A stretch of 22,728 nucleotides of DNA from an uncultured Alphaproteobacteria bacterium (GCA_937900425.1 CALCDT010000276.1:1-22728); one strand, 5' to 3'. Shown: positions 1-6,916, counted from the first letter of the stretch. Notes: generated by a model from the letters alone, not told the origin. Made by a program: numbers and translations.

Positions 1-1
1 C

Positions 2-322
2 GCCGAGCGGATGCGCCGTCTCCACGCCGACCCGGAGTTCGCGGCGGCCAACGCCGAGCGCGCCGCGGAGCGGATGCGCCGGCTCCACGCCGACCCGGAG
101 TTCGCGGCGGCCAACGCCGAGCGCGCCGCCGAGCGGATGCGCCGGCTCAACGCCGACCCGGAGTTCGCGGCGGCCAACGCCGAGCGGATGCGCCGGCTCA
201 ACGCCGACCCGGAGTTCGCGGCGGCCAACGCCGAGCGGATGCGCCGGCTCAACGCCGACCCGGCGTTCGCGGCGGCCAACGCCGAGCGGATGCGCCGGCT
301 CCACGCCGACCCGGCGTTCCGG
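2..322 (+). repeat. In-frame coding tandem repeats, 63-bp and 51-bp units
   Basis: Two 63-bp units (starting at 11 and 74) are followed by three 51-bp units (137, 188, 239) and a partial unit (290). The length difference is one 12-bp block encoding AAER. Units are almost identical at DNA level (His/Asn and Glu/Ala variants only), which suggests recent expansion by unequal recombination or slippage. The array continues upstream of the window. Confidence 0.9.
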
Positions 323-478
323 ATACGCCGGATGGCGGCACGGGCCGGCGTGCCGGACCTCGTCGTGCCGGGGTGGGTGCCGGCCGATCTCGTCGGCGAA
401 TATGTCGATTTCGCCGCCGAATGCGGCGAGGTGTATGCCGCCCGGCAGGTGGCGGCGCTGATGGAGGCGGCGGAATGA
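2..478 (+). CDS. Tandem-repeat phage protein, 5'-truncated by the window edge
   Basis: The open frame runs in from the window edge (it already reads A-E-R before the first Met at 11), so the true start lies upstream. The visible part has six near-identical units of the type MRRLxADPxFAAANAER. Units begin at 11, 74, 137, 188, 239 and 290: two of 21 residues (17 plus an extra AAER), three of 17, and a final degenerate one. After about residue 105 the sequence becomes unique (GVPDL...VPGWVPADLVGEY.DFAAECGE..AARQVAAL). From memory, similar tails with a WVP..L...Y.D.A...GE..AA..V pattern occur in small alphaproteobacterial phage proteins; this was not searched. The repeats are Arg/Glu/Ala-rich and probably helical. 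Function is unknown. The stop overlaps the next start (ATGA), so it belongs to the downstream operon. Confidence 0.75.
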   Translation, partial: AERMRRLHADPEFAAANAERAAERMRRLHADPEFAAANAERAAERMRRLNADPEFAAANAERMRRLNADPEFAAANAERMRRLNADPAFAAANAERMRRLHADPAFRIRRMAARAGVPDLVVPGWVPADLVGEYVDFAAECGEVYAARQVAALMEAAE

Positions 479-1332
479 TCCCCGCCTCGCCGCCACCCGT
501 GCCCGCTCCCGCTCCCGCCCCCGCCTTCGACGGCGCCCCGATCCGCCGCGCCTTCGGCGCCGTGCCGCATCTGCTGGTGCTGCGCGGCGAGTCGCTGCGG
601 ACCGGGCCGGCGCTGACCGCGCGGGTGCTGCTGGCTTTCGAGCGGTGGCGCGAGGGCTTCGGAGTCGAGGGCGGGCGCGACGTGATGTCGGCGGCGCGGG
701 GGTCGGCCGAGCTGTTCGGGTCGGTCAATCTCGTCGCCTCGACGTGGCAGGCGCTGCGGACCGGCCGGGCGGCGGGGATCGACGCGCAACTCGCCGCGGC
801 GGCGGTGCTGCGGATCGCGGCGGAGTGGCCGCGCGATGCGGACTGGCCGGACGGTTTGCCCTGGCCGGATGGGTTGCCGGGCGAGACGCCGCGGCCGGCC
901 GAGCCCGCCTCCTTCACCGCCGCCGCGCTGCGGCGGCTGCGCGTCACCTGCGCCGCGGCTCTGCCCGGCGAGGCGGGTCCGGTGCGCGTCCGCGATCTTT
1001 CCGCCGACCGGGAGGAGCGCGAGGCGGCGCCGGTCGTCCCGTCGGTCGGGGCCCTGCTCGGCTTCGTCGCCTCGGCCCGGGCCGGCGAGCGCCACGTCTA
1101 CCACGTCGGCGACCTCTCCTACGACTGCATCGCCGGCGGCGGGGAGTTCGTCGACGCCGCCGCGGCGATGGCGGCCCGGGCGGCGCTGCGCGATCTGCGC
1201 GAGGCGGTGCAGCACCAGATGGAGGCCGGCCTCGTGACGCCGCTGAGGCGGCGGATCGGCGAGGGGGTTTTCGAGTATCTGGTTCAGCGGACGGGTCTTT
1301 CGGCTTCGGGCGTCGGGGAGGGGGCGCGATGA
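475..1332 (+). CDS. Hypothetical phage protein, 285 aa
   Basis: The ATG at 475 overlaps the previous stop by 4 bp (ATGA), and the frame ends at 1332 overlapping the next ATG in the same way. The N-terminus is Pro/Ala-rich (residues 3-17). Residues about 18-190 are Ala/Arg-rich and unrecognised. Residues about 200-278 (ERHVYHVGDL ... DAAAAMAARAAL ... RRRIGEGVFEYLVQRTG) resemble, from memory, a short stand-alone phage protein with a YHVG...A..A......QRR.G.G..EYL pattern. If so, this gene would be that module with a long extra N-terminal part. No catalytic motif is visible and no function is assigned. An upstream in-frame Met (373) exists but would overlap the previous gene by about 100 bp. Confidence 0.75.
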   Translation: MIPASPPPVPAPAPAPAFDGAPIRRAFGAVPHLLVLRGESLRTGPALTARVLLAFERWREGFGVEGGRDVMSAARGSAELFGSVNLVASTWQALRTGRAAGIDAQLAAAAVLRIAAEWPRDADWPDGLPWPDGLPGETPRPAEPASFTAAALRRLRVTCAAALPGEAGPVRVRDLSADREEREAAPVVPSVGALLGFVASARAGERHVYHVGDLSYDCIAGGGEFVDAAAAMAARAALRDLREAVQHQMEAGLVTPLRRRIGEGVFEYLVQRTGLSASGVGEGAR

Positions 1333-1910
1333 GCGGGGTGGCGCGTTTCGGCGGGCCTGCGGGGCCGGTGGATTCGCGTCGCTTCGGCGCGGCGGCCGGG
1401 GCCGGCGAGTGCCTGATGCCGGTGGCCGCCCCGCCCGGCGGGGTGGCGTCATCGGTGGAGGCGCGGTTCGGCGCGGCCCGCGAGGCGCGCAAGCGCCGGC
1501 CGCGGCTGCTCTGCGATCTCACCGTCCGCCTGCTCGCCCATCTGCCGCCGCGGCGGGGCTGGGGCGTCGCCGAGCGGCGAACGGTGCTGGTGGCGGTCGG
1601 CTCCGGCCTCGTCGCCCGGGCCGGCATCGTCGTCTGGCTGTCGCTGGACGAGGTGCGGACGCTGGCGGCGCTGGTCGCCTCGCCCGGCGGGCGCTGCGGC
1701 GTCGACGTGCTGATCGACGCGGTCGCCATCGACGACGCGGAGGGCGGGGCGCTCGGCGCCGGGGACGCGCTGCGCAAGCGGCTCCACTACCTCAACCCCC
1801 GTCTCGCCGCCGTCGGCCTCACCGTCGCCACGCCCTGCAACGGCATGCGCGAGCTCGTCGACCTCTGGTGCGACGAGGCCGCGGACCAGCCCCTCGAAGA
1901 GGAGGATTGA
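1329..1910 (+). CDS. Hypothetical protein with possible winged-helix domain, 193 aa
   Basis: The ATG at 1329 overlaps the preceding stop (ATGA). The first 40 residues are Gly/Ala-rich and probably disordered. Residues 46-62 are basic. Residues about 100-167 (LSLDEVRTLAALVASPGGRCGVDVLIDAV ... ALRKRLHYLNPRLAAVGL) have the look of an OmpR/response-regulator-type winged helix, in which LRKRL..LN.RL would be the recognition helix. This is an impression from the sequence pattern, not an established match. A DNA-binding early regulator is the most plausible reading. The C-terminus is acidic. Confidence 0.7.
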   Translation: MSGVARFGGPAGPVDSRRFGAAAGAGECLMPVAAPPGGVASSVEARFGAAREARKRRPRLLCDLTVRLLAHLPPRRGWGVAERRTVLVAVGSGLVARAGIVVWLSLDEVRTLAALVASPGGRCGVDVLIDAVAIDDAEGGALGAGDALRKRLHYLNPRLAAVGLTVATPCNGMRELVDLWCDEAADQPLEEED

Positions 1911-1913
1911 GCG

Positions 1914-2294
1914 GTGGACACCTGCCAGATCCGGCTGCGCGTGGGGCGGGCGAGCTGCGTCACCTGCGGCGTCGTCGTCTCCGCCGGCGGCGTGCCCTGT
2001 CCGCGTGAGCGCGAGGCCTACGGGCTTTCCGCCGATTTCGACTGCGGTGATTTCGGCGCCCGCGATTTCGGCACTGGCGACTTCGGGGGCGGGGTCTCCT
2101 CCCTCTCCGCCCGCCGCGGCCCGGAGGCGGAGGTTCCTCCCGCCGCCTCCGGCACTTGCGGGCCGGCGCCCGTTGCAGGCTTCACCCCGTGGCCGGAGTC
2201 CGGCGGGCGGGGTGTCGTGTCCGGTGGTGCCGGCCCGTCCTTCTCTCATTCTGTCGACCCCCTCGATCCTCTCGACCACGGGACGCGCCGATGA
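1914..2294 (+). CDS. Hypothetical small protein, GTG start, Cys-rich N-terminus, 126 aa
   Basis: The GTG at 1914 lies 3 bp after the previous stop, and the frame ends in an ATGA overlap with the next gene at 2291, which supports translational coupling. The N-terminus has Cys at 4, 15, 18 and 29, including a CVTC pair, so a small zinc site is possible. Residues 41-60 are four tandem pentapeptides of xDFxx type, encoded by four 15-bp units at 2034-2093. The remaining C-terminal part is low-complexity Gly/Pro/Ser-rich and could be poorly constrained. No family is recognised. The start is uncertain and the evidence that the C-terminal half is really translated is only the open frame plus coupling. 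Confidence 0.5.
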   Translation: MDTCQIRLRVGRASCVTCGVVVSAGGVPCPREREAYGLSADFDCGDFGARDFGTGDFGGGVSSLSARRGPEAEVPPAASGTCGPAPVAGFTPWPESGGRGVVSGGAGPSFSHSVDPLDPLDHGTRR

Positions 2295-2716
2295 GCCTCG
2301 CCCCTTGCGCCGACCATGCCCTCGCCCGGGCGGCAGGTCTGCCGGGATCGTCCGGCGGGAGTGCCGGAAACGACCGGCAGATTCGCCGGACGGCCCGCGG
2401 CGGCGGCGCGCTCGACGTCGACCTCGCCGCCGTCGTCGGTTTCCTGCGGCGGCGGCACCCGGTGGCCACCGCCGCGGCCGTTGCGGTGGAGACGGGCGTT
2501 TCGGCCGGCACCGTCGAAAACTGGCTTTCGGCCAAGTCCGGACTGTCCGGCCGGGCCTTCGCGGCGCTCGCCTGGCACTACGGCCCCGATTTTCTCGCCG
2601 CCGCCTGGGAGGGGTGTCCGTGGTGGCTGGACGCCGCCCGGCGCGACGCCGAGCGGGCGCGGATCGACCGCGAGATCGCCGACCTCGTCGAGCGGCGGCG
2701 GCAACTGGGGGACTGA
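2291..2716 (+). CDS. Helix-turn-helix phage protein, 141 aa
   Basis: The ATG at 2291 overlaps the previous stop. The first 40 residues are low complexity. Residues about 46-80 (VVGFLRRRHP ... AVAVETGVSAGTVENWLS) form a clear helix-turn-helix pattern: an A..TGVS.GTV..WL turn of the Cro/C1 or homeodomain-like kind. A conserved-looking stretch follows (GLSGRAFAALAWHYGPDFLAAAW...PWWL). Residues 112-139 are a charged helix, probably a short coiled coil (RRDAERARIDREIADLVERR). It is likely a small DNA-binding protein acting in early phage gene control or DNA metabolism; its target cannot be told. Confidence 0.75.
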   Translation: MSLAPCADHALARAAGLPGSSGGSAGNDRQIRRTARGGGALDVDLAAVVGFLRRRHPVATAAAVAVETGVSAGTVENWLSAKSGLSGRAFAALAWHYGPDFLAAAWEGCPWWLDAARRDAERARIDREIADLVERRRQLGD

Positions 2717-2719
2717 CCG

Positions 2720-2902
2720 ATGGCAAACAAGCCGCAAAGGCCGATCGCCGTCTTTTTTCTCGGGCTCGCGTGGCTGTTCGCCGGCTGGCGCGCCGACCGG
2801 GCGCTGGCCGCCGGCGACCGCTGGATCGACGTGGCAGAGGCGTGGCGCCGGCGGCGCGACGCGATCGAGGCGCGGATGCGCCGCGCGGAAAGGGGGGAGT
2901 GA
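2720..2902 (+). CDS. Small membrane-anchored protein, 60 aa
   Basis: The ATG at 2720 is 3 bp after the preceding stop. The stop TGA shares its last base with the next ATG (TGATG). A basic N-terminus (MANKPQRP) is followed by one hydrophobic segment at residues 9-22 (IAVFFLGLAWLFAG) and a strongly charged Arg-rich tail. The topology suggests a single-span inner-membrane microprotein with a cytoplasmic tail. No family is recognised. Confidence 0.65.
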   Translation: MANKPQRPIAVFFLGLAWLFAGWRADRALAAGDRWIDVAEAWRRRRDAIEARMRRAERGE

Positions 2903-3291
2903 TGAGCTACGAGGCATGGGGCGAACCCGAAGAGGGCCGGTTCGACGCGGCGATCGAGGCCGGGTGGCTCGACCCAACCGATCTGTCGCGCGCCGTCATC
3001 GACGTGATGAGCGAGCGGGATCGTCAGTGGAACGAGGAAGGATTCCGGGCGGAGCACGACGACGCCCACGTCAACGGCGAGCTGGCCGGTGCGGCGGCGG
3101 CCTATGCGGTTCTCCGGTCGCATGTCCCGCCGGAAGTCGTGATGGGCTGGGATTTTTTGGAGCAGCTGTGGCCTTGGTCCCCTGACTGGTGGAAGCCCAA
3201 GGATCGCCGGCGTGACCTCGTGCGCGCGGCGGCTTTGCTGATCGCCGAGATCGAGCGTCTCGACCGCGCGGCGGGAGGCGAGACGCCATGA
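2902..3291 (+). CDS. Conserved phage early protein, 129 aa
   Basis: The ATG at 2902 is coupled to the previous stop (TGATG). Residues 35-125 carry the pattern ERDRQWNEEGF..EHDD.HVNGELAGAAAAYA ... WPW.PDWWKP.DRRRDLVRAAALLIAEIERLDR. I recognise this as a widespread phage/prophage family, found in enteric and proteobacterial phages as a stand-alone protein or as the C-terminal part of Ea22/DUF550-type proteins. The biochemical role is not established; the HDD...E...AEIE spacing recalls small all-alpha MazG-like proteins, but this is speculation. The N-terminal 30 residues are acidic and specific to this copy. Confidence 0.8.
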   Translation: MSYEAWGEPEEGRFDAAIEAGWLDPTDLSRAVIDVMSERDRQWNEEGFRAEHDDAHVNGELAGAAAAYAVLRSHVPPEVVMGWDFLEQLWPWSPDWWKPKDRRRDLVRAAALLIAEIERLDRAAGGETP

Positions 3292-3410
3292 TCCTCGTCC
3301 TCACCGTCTGCCTGCTCGCCGGCTCGGGCGTCGCCGCCGAGTGGACCGGGCGTCACCCGAAATGGCGCGTCGTGCGCTGGGCCTGCCGGCCGCCGGAGGT
3401 GCGGGCGTGA
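3288..3410 (+). CDS. Hydrophobic microprotein, 40 aa
   Basis: The ATG at 3288 overlaps the previous stop (ATGA) and has a good ribosome binding site (GGGAGG about 10 nt upstream). Its stop overlaps the GTG start of the methylase gene (GTGA). The N-terminus is a short hydrophobic helix (ILVLTVCLLAGSGVAA, residues 2-17) that could be a signal or anchor, followed by a basic Trp/Arg-rich tail. Coupling at both ends is the main support. Function is unknown. Confidence 0.55.
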   Translation: MILVLTVCLLAGSGVAAEWTGRHPKWRVVRWACRPPEVRA

Positions 3411-4288
3411 GCGTCGCGGTCTCCCCCTCTCCGCCGCGTCCGGCGCTGCGCTGGCACGGCGGCAAGTGGCGGCTGGCGCCGTGGATACTGTCGCACTTTC
3501 CGGCGCACCGGACTTACGTCGAGCCCTTCGGCGGCGGCGCGTCGGTGCTGCTGCGCAAGGCCCGGTCCTACGCCGAGATCTACAACGACCTCGACGAGGA
3601 GGTGGTGACGCTGTTCCGCGTGCTGCGCGACCCGATCGACGCGGCGCGGCTCGTCGACCTGCTGCGGCTGACGCCCTTCGCGCGGCGGGAATTCGAGGCG
3701 GCCTATCAGCCGTCCGACGATCCGGTCGAGACCGCGCGGCGGCTGGTCGCGCGCTCGTTCATGGGCTTCGGCTCCAACGCCCACGCCTCGGCCGCCAAGG
3801 GGCATCGCTCCACCGGCTTCCGCTCCAATTCCAGCCGCTCGGGGACGACGCCGGCGCAGGACTGGGCCAACTACCCCGGCGCGCTGCGCATCCTCGTCGA
3901 GCGGGTGGCCGGCATCGTGATCGAGTGCCGCGACGCCCGCGAGGTGATGGAGCGGCACGACGGGCCGGCGACGCTGCACTACGTCGATCCGCCCTACCTT
4001 CACGAGACCCGGGCGGGCGGCAACGGCTGGCGGATGTACCGGCACGAGATGACGCGGGGCGACCACGCCGAGCTGCTCGATTTCCTGCGCGGCCTCACCG
4101 GCTTCGTCGTCCTCTCCGGCTATCCCGATCCGCTCTACGACGAGCATCTCGCCGACTGGCGCCGGGTGACGCGCGAGGCCTTCGCCGACGGGGCGCGGCC
4201 CCGCCTCGAGGTGCTGTGGATCAACCCGGCCTGCGCCGCGGCGCTGGACGCGGCGCGGGGCGCGAGCCTGTTCGGGGGTGTGGCGTGA
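3407..4288 (+). CDS. dam: DNA N6-adenine methyltransferase, Dam/D12 class
   Basis: Transfers a methyl group from S-adenosylmethionine to adenine N6 in DNA. The N-terminal LRWHGGKWRLAPWI (residues 14-27) and the FGGGAS motif I (41-46) bind SAM. YVDPPY with DPPY at residues 194-197 is the catalytic motif IV. The length (293 aa) fits the D12 class. I chose the GTG at 3407 because it overlaps the previous stop (GTGA), exactly as the next gene does at 4285; an ATG at 3341 in the same frame would overlap the microprotein by 70 bp. The gene is bracketed by a 19-bp direct repeat (3404-3422 and 4282-4300). Its likely roles are protecting phage DNA from host restriction or affecting replication and expression timing. 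The target site cannot be read from sequence. Confidence 0.92.
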   Translation: MSVAVSPSPPRPALRWHGGKWRLAPWILSHFPAHRTYVEPFGGGASVLLRKARSYAEIYNDLDEEVVTLFRVLRDPIDAARLVDLLRLTPFARREFEAAYQPSDDPVETARRLVARSFMGFGSNAHASAAKGHRSTGFRSNSSRSGTTPAQDWANYPGALRILVERVAGIVIECRDAREVMERHDGPATLHYVDPPYLHETRAGGNGWRMYRHEMTRGDHAELLDFLRGLTGFVVLSGYPDPLYDEHLADWRRVTREAFADGARPRLEVLWINPACAAALDAARGASLFGGVA

Positions 4289-4440
4289 GCGTCGCGGTCT
4301 ACCGCTTCGTGCCGCGCCGCCGCGTCGAGGACTTTCTCGCCGCCGGGTGGATTCCGACGCCGGCTTTCGAGGGCTGTCACCACGGGCGGTGGAGCGTGCT
4401 GATGCGCGCCTGCTGCTGCAATCCGGAGGGGCGGGGATGA
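4285..4440 (+). CDS. Small conserved phage protein, 51 aa
   Basis: The GTG at 4285 overlaps the methylase stop (GTGA) and the TGA overlaps the next ATG (ATGA at 4437). The protein reads MSVAVYRF...RVEDFLAAGW followed by CHHGRWSVLM..CCC. From memory, the GW...HHG.WSVLM arrangement is seen in other small proteobacterial phage proteins. The His/Cys cluster (C32-H33-H34 and C43-C45) might bind metal. Function is unknown. Confidence 0.7.
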   Translation: MSVAVYRFVPRRRVEDFLAAGWIPTPAFEGCHHGRWSVLMRACCCNPEGRG

Positions 4441-5117
4441 GCGCGCCGTCGGCGAGAGGGCTGTTTCGGGCGACGGGCAAGCGGGCGCGGCCGGCGGTTG
4501 TGCGCGACCTCGTCACCGGCGAAGACGTGGTGCACCCGGACGGCTTGCCGCGCGAGGCGAACGACTTTTACCCGACGCCGAGCGAGGCGACCACCGCGCT
4601 GGCGCTGGCCGAGGCGCCGTGGCTGGCGCGGCACCCGGTGATCTGGGAGCCGGCCTGCGGCGACGGGCGGATGATGGCGGACCTGCGGCGCCACGGCCAC
4701 GAGGTGGTCGGCTCCGACCTCGTCGACCGGGGCTGCGGCGCGGTGGTCCGCGATTTCTTCGCGTTTTCGGAGGCTCTGGCGCCGGCGATCGTGACCAATC
4801 CGCCGTTCGCGCCGTGCAACCGCGACCCGGGGTTCGTGCGGCACGCGCTGGACGGCCTGCGCGCCGACTACATGGCGCTGCTGCTGCCGGTCAACTGGAT
4901 GGGTGCGGCGAGCCGGGCGCGGCTGTGGCGCGACCATCCGCCGGCCCGGGTGAGGCTGATGCGCTGGCGCATCGACTTCACCGGCCAGGGCGCCCCGCCG
5001 ATGATCAACGCCTGGTTCGTGTGGGAGCGCGGGCACCGGGGCGGGACGGAGCTTTCGATGCTGGACCGGCCGGCGCCGGCGGGGCTGTTCGACGGTGAGG
5101 GGGAGGCGGCTGAGTGA
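4437..5117 (+). CDS. DNA methyltransferase, NPPF-type N6 class
   Basis: A SAM-dependent methylase fold is visible. YPTPSEAT at about residues 42-49 is a motif often found at the start of phage N6 methylases. WEPACGDGRMM (70-80; EPACGDG is motif I) binds SAM, and VVGSDLVDRG supplies motif II. TNPPF (N121-F124) is motif IV, which flips and methylates the amino base. There is no separate target-recognition domain at 226 aa, so it is a compact single-domain phage enzyme. It is coupled on both sides (ATGA at 4437, TGATG at 5117). It is the second methylase in a row and unlike the Dam-type gene in motif order and sequence. Confidence 0.85.
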   Translation: MSAPSARGLFRATGKRARPAVVRDLVTGEDVVHPDGLPREANDFYPTPSEATTALALAEAPWLARHPVIWEPACGDGRMMADLRRHGHEVVGSDLVDRGCGAVVRDFFAFSEALAPAIVTNPPFAPCNRDPGFVRHALDGLRADYMALLLPVNWMGAASRARLWRDHPPARVRLMRWRIDFTGQGAPPMINAWFVWERGHRGGTELSMLDRPAPAGLFDGEGEAAE

Positions 5118-5830
5118 TGGATGCGCTCACCTCCTTCGCCGGCCCGGCCCGGCGCGTCCTCGTCGGGTGCGAGACGTCCGGCGTCGTCCGGCGGGCGTTT
5201 GCCGCGCTCGGTCACGACGTCTGGTCGTGTGATCTGCTGCCCGCCGAGGACGGCAGCAACCGGCACGTCGTCTGCGACGTGCGCGATCTGCTCGGCGAGG
5301 GGTGGGATCTGCTGGCGGTGATGCACCCGCCGTGCACGCGGCTTTGCAACAGCGGCGTGCGATGGCTGCACGTGCCGCCGCCGGGGCGCACGCGCGAGGC
5401 GATGTGGGCCGAGCTGGACGAGGGCGCGGCGCTGTTTTCGGCGTGCTGGTCGGCGCCGATCGCGCGGGTGGCGGTCGAAAATCCGGTGATGCACCGGCAC
5501 GCCCGCGAGCGGATGCCGGCGGACCTCGTCCGGCCGCAGATCGTGCAGCCGTGGTGGTTCGGCGACCCGGCCTTCAAGGCGACCGGCCTTTATCTACGCG
5601 GCTTGCCGCCGCTGGCGGCGACCGACCGGCTGACACCGCCGCGGCCGGGCACGGCGGAGCACAAGGCGTGGTCGGGCGTGCACCGCGCCCCGCCGGGGCC
5701 GGACCGCTGGCGACTGCGCAGCCGGACCTATCAGGGGCTGGCGCGGGCGATGGCGGAGCAGTGGAGCGCGGCGATGGCCGATCCGACTGCCGAAGCCCGA
5801 CTGCCGAATGCCGAAAGGCTTTCGCCATGA
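5117..5830 (+). CDS. C5-cytosine-methylase-like phage protein, 237 aa
   Basis: Residues 13-25 (RVLVGCETSGVVR) match the SAM-binding motif I region of C5 methylases in shortened form. HPPCTRLCNSGVRWL (H70, P71, P72, C73) is the place of the catalytic Pro-Cys loop, and ENPVMH (121-126) sits where motif VI (ENV) would be. Phage proteins of this type are often annotated as DNA cytosine methylase, but they lack a clear target-recognition domain and motif VI is altered, so activity is uncertain. The start is ATG 5117 (TGATG coupling); a GTG 3 bp upstream is equally possible. The C-terminal tail (about 220-237) is low complexity with a short DNA repeat. Confidence 0.75.
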   Translation: MDALTSFAGPARRVLVGCETSGVVRRAFAALGHDVWSCDLLPAEDGSNRHVVCDVRDLLGEGWDLLAVMHPPCTRLCNSGVRWLHVPPPGRTREAMWAELDEGAALFSACWSAPIARVAVENPVMHRHARERMPADLVRPQIVQPWWFGDPAFKATGLYLRGLPPLAATDRLTPPRPGTAEHKAWSGVHRAPPGPDRWRLRSRTYQGLARAMAEQWSAAMADPTAEARLPNAERLSP

Positions 5831-6147
5831 CCGCCTCCCTCGACGATCTCGCCCGCGAGCTGGACCGCGCCCGGGCGGCGGCCGACCGCAAGCCGGGCAA
5901 CGCCGATCTGCTGCGGCGGCACCTCGAGGCGGAGGTCGCGTTTCTGCGGGCCGAGGTCAAGGCGGTGCGCGGCGAGGCGACCTTCTGGCGGGACAAGGCG
6001 GGGGCGCTGGTTCGGGCGCTGAGGCGGCGGCGGGCACATCAGGACCGGCTCGTCGACCTGCTGCGCGCCGCGCGCGGGCGGCCCCGGCGCCGGCGTGCGC
6101 GGACGGCGGGATGCGGGCCGGATCTGTTCGGGGAGGGTGGGGCGTGA
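5827..6147 (+). CDS. Hypothetical coiled-coil protein, 106 aa
   Basis: The ATG at 5827 overlaps the previous stop (ATGA) and the stop couples to 6147 (TGATG). Residues 5-80 are almost entirely charged helix with a heptad look (LDDLARELDRARAAADR ... LLRRHLEAEVAFLRAEVKAVRGEATFWRDKAGALVRAL), followed by an Arg-rich stretch (65-95) and a GPDLFGEGG tail. Such tails appear in other early phage proteins. The basic region might bind nucleic acid. No family is recognised. Confidence 0.65.
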   Translation: MTASLDDLARELDRARAAADRKPGNADLLRRHLEAEVAFLRAEVKAVRGEATFWRDKAGALVRALRRRRAHQDRLVDLLRAARGRPRRRRARTAGCGPDLFGEGGA

Positions 6148-6470
6148 TGGGCGGGCCGGAAAATCAGGCGCAAGCGGGGGAGGCGCCGCCGGAGCGGCGC
6201 GCGGCGTCGCTCGACGACCAGATCGCGCTGGTGCGGCGGACCGCCGATTCGCGCGCCAACTTCCTGCCCGGGCGGGTCGCCGCCCGCAAGATGAGCCAAG
6301 CGGCGGCGGAAAAGGAACTCGACACGTGGGAAGACGTGGCGCGGTCGCTGTCCTTCGTGCGCAGGTATCGGGATGAATTCGTCGAGTATATCGAACGGAA
6401 ACGAGAATTCGAGCGCGAGAGGGCGGCGGAGCTGGCCGGGGCGGTCGACGGTGGGGAGGAGAGGGCATGA
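6147..6470 (+). CDS. Conserved small phage protein, 107 aa
   Basis: The ATG at 6147 is coupled to the preceding stop (TGATG). Residues 20-70 (ASLDDQIALVRRTADSRANFLPGRVAARKMSQAAAEKELDTWEDV) match, from memory, the common phage small-protein pattern SL.dQI..v.RE...R..vyp..V..gkM...A..ei..m. That family is found near replication or recombination genes in many proteobacterial phages and has no assigned activity. It is helical throughout with a charged C-terminal tail. Confidence 0.7.
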   Translation: MGGPENQAQAGEAPPERRAASLDDQIALVRRTADSRANFLPGRVAARKMSQAAAEKELDTWEDVARSLSFVRRYRDEFVEYIERKREFERERAAELAGAVDGGEERA

Positions 6471-6916
6471 GGCCGGAGAGGAAGCCGTCTCCACTCGTGG
6501 GCTACATTTCTCGCGAGGAAAGCCTCGCGCAAGGCGATGAGATGCTCGCGCGGGCCGCCGCGACCTTGGAGAAGGCGGAGCGGTGCGGCAACCCGGACGA
6601 CGCTGCGCTTTTGCGGGCTTCGGCCTCCGTGATGCGGGAGATCGCGGCCAGTTTTCTCAACTTCGTCTCGCTGCAGCCACTCTCGCATGAGGCGCGCGTG
6701 CTGAGGATGCAGGCCGAGGAGCATTTCACCCGGGAGCGCCGGTTGCGGGCGCTCGTGGCCAAGGGCGTGGGGCGGACCCCGAACGAGCCGGCCGAATGGA
6801 CGGCGATGGTCGCCGACGCCGAGCACGAGAGCGGGCGCGCCTGCGTCCTGGCCTTGCTGGATTGCGGCGCGGACGTGTCGGGCCTGCCGCACGCCTCTGC
6901 GACGGAGGAGGGGTGA
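6467..6916 (+). CDS. Hypothetical protein, 149 aa
   Basis: The ATG at 6467 overlaps the previous stop (ATGA), and the stop couples to the replication gene (TGATG at 6916). It is predicted mostly helical (GDEMLARAAATLEKAERCGNPDDAALLRASASVMREIAASFLNF). Base composition is visibly less GC-extreme than that of the neighbours, so it may have a different recent origin. No motif or family is recognised. Confidence 0.65.
   Translation: MRPERKPSPLVGYISREESLAQGDEMLARAAATLEKAERCGNPDDAALLRASASVMREIAASFLNFVSLQPLSHEARVLRMQAEEHFTRERRLRALVAKGVGRTPNEPAEWTAMVADAEHESGRACVLALLDCGADVSGLPHASATEEG

Noticed and set aside
2..322. Repeat array considered as CRISPR
   Set aside because: Units are contiguous, in frame and without unique spacers; they encode a repeated peptide.
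4619..5098. Alternative + frame within the second methylase gene
   Set aside because: The sequence is only Arg/Gly/Ala-rich, and the methylase motifs (EPACGDG, NPPF) lie in the other frame.
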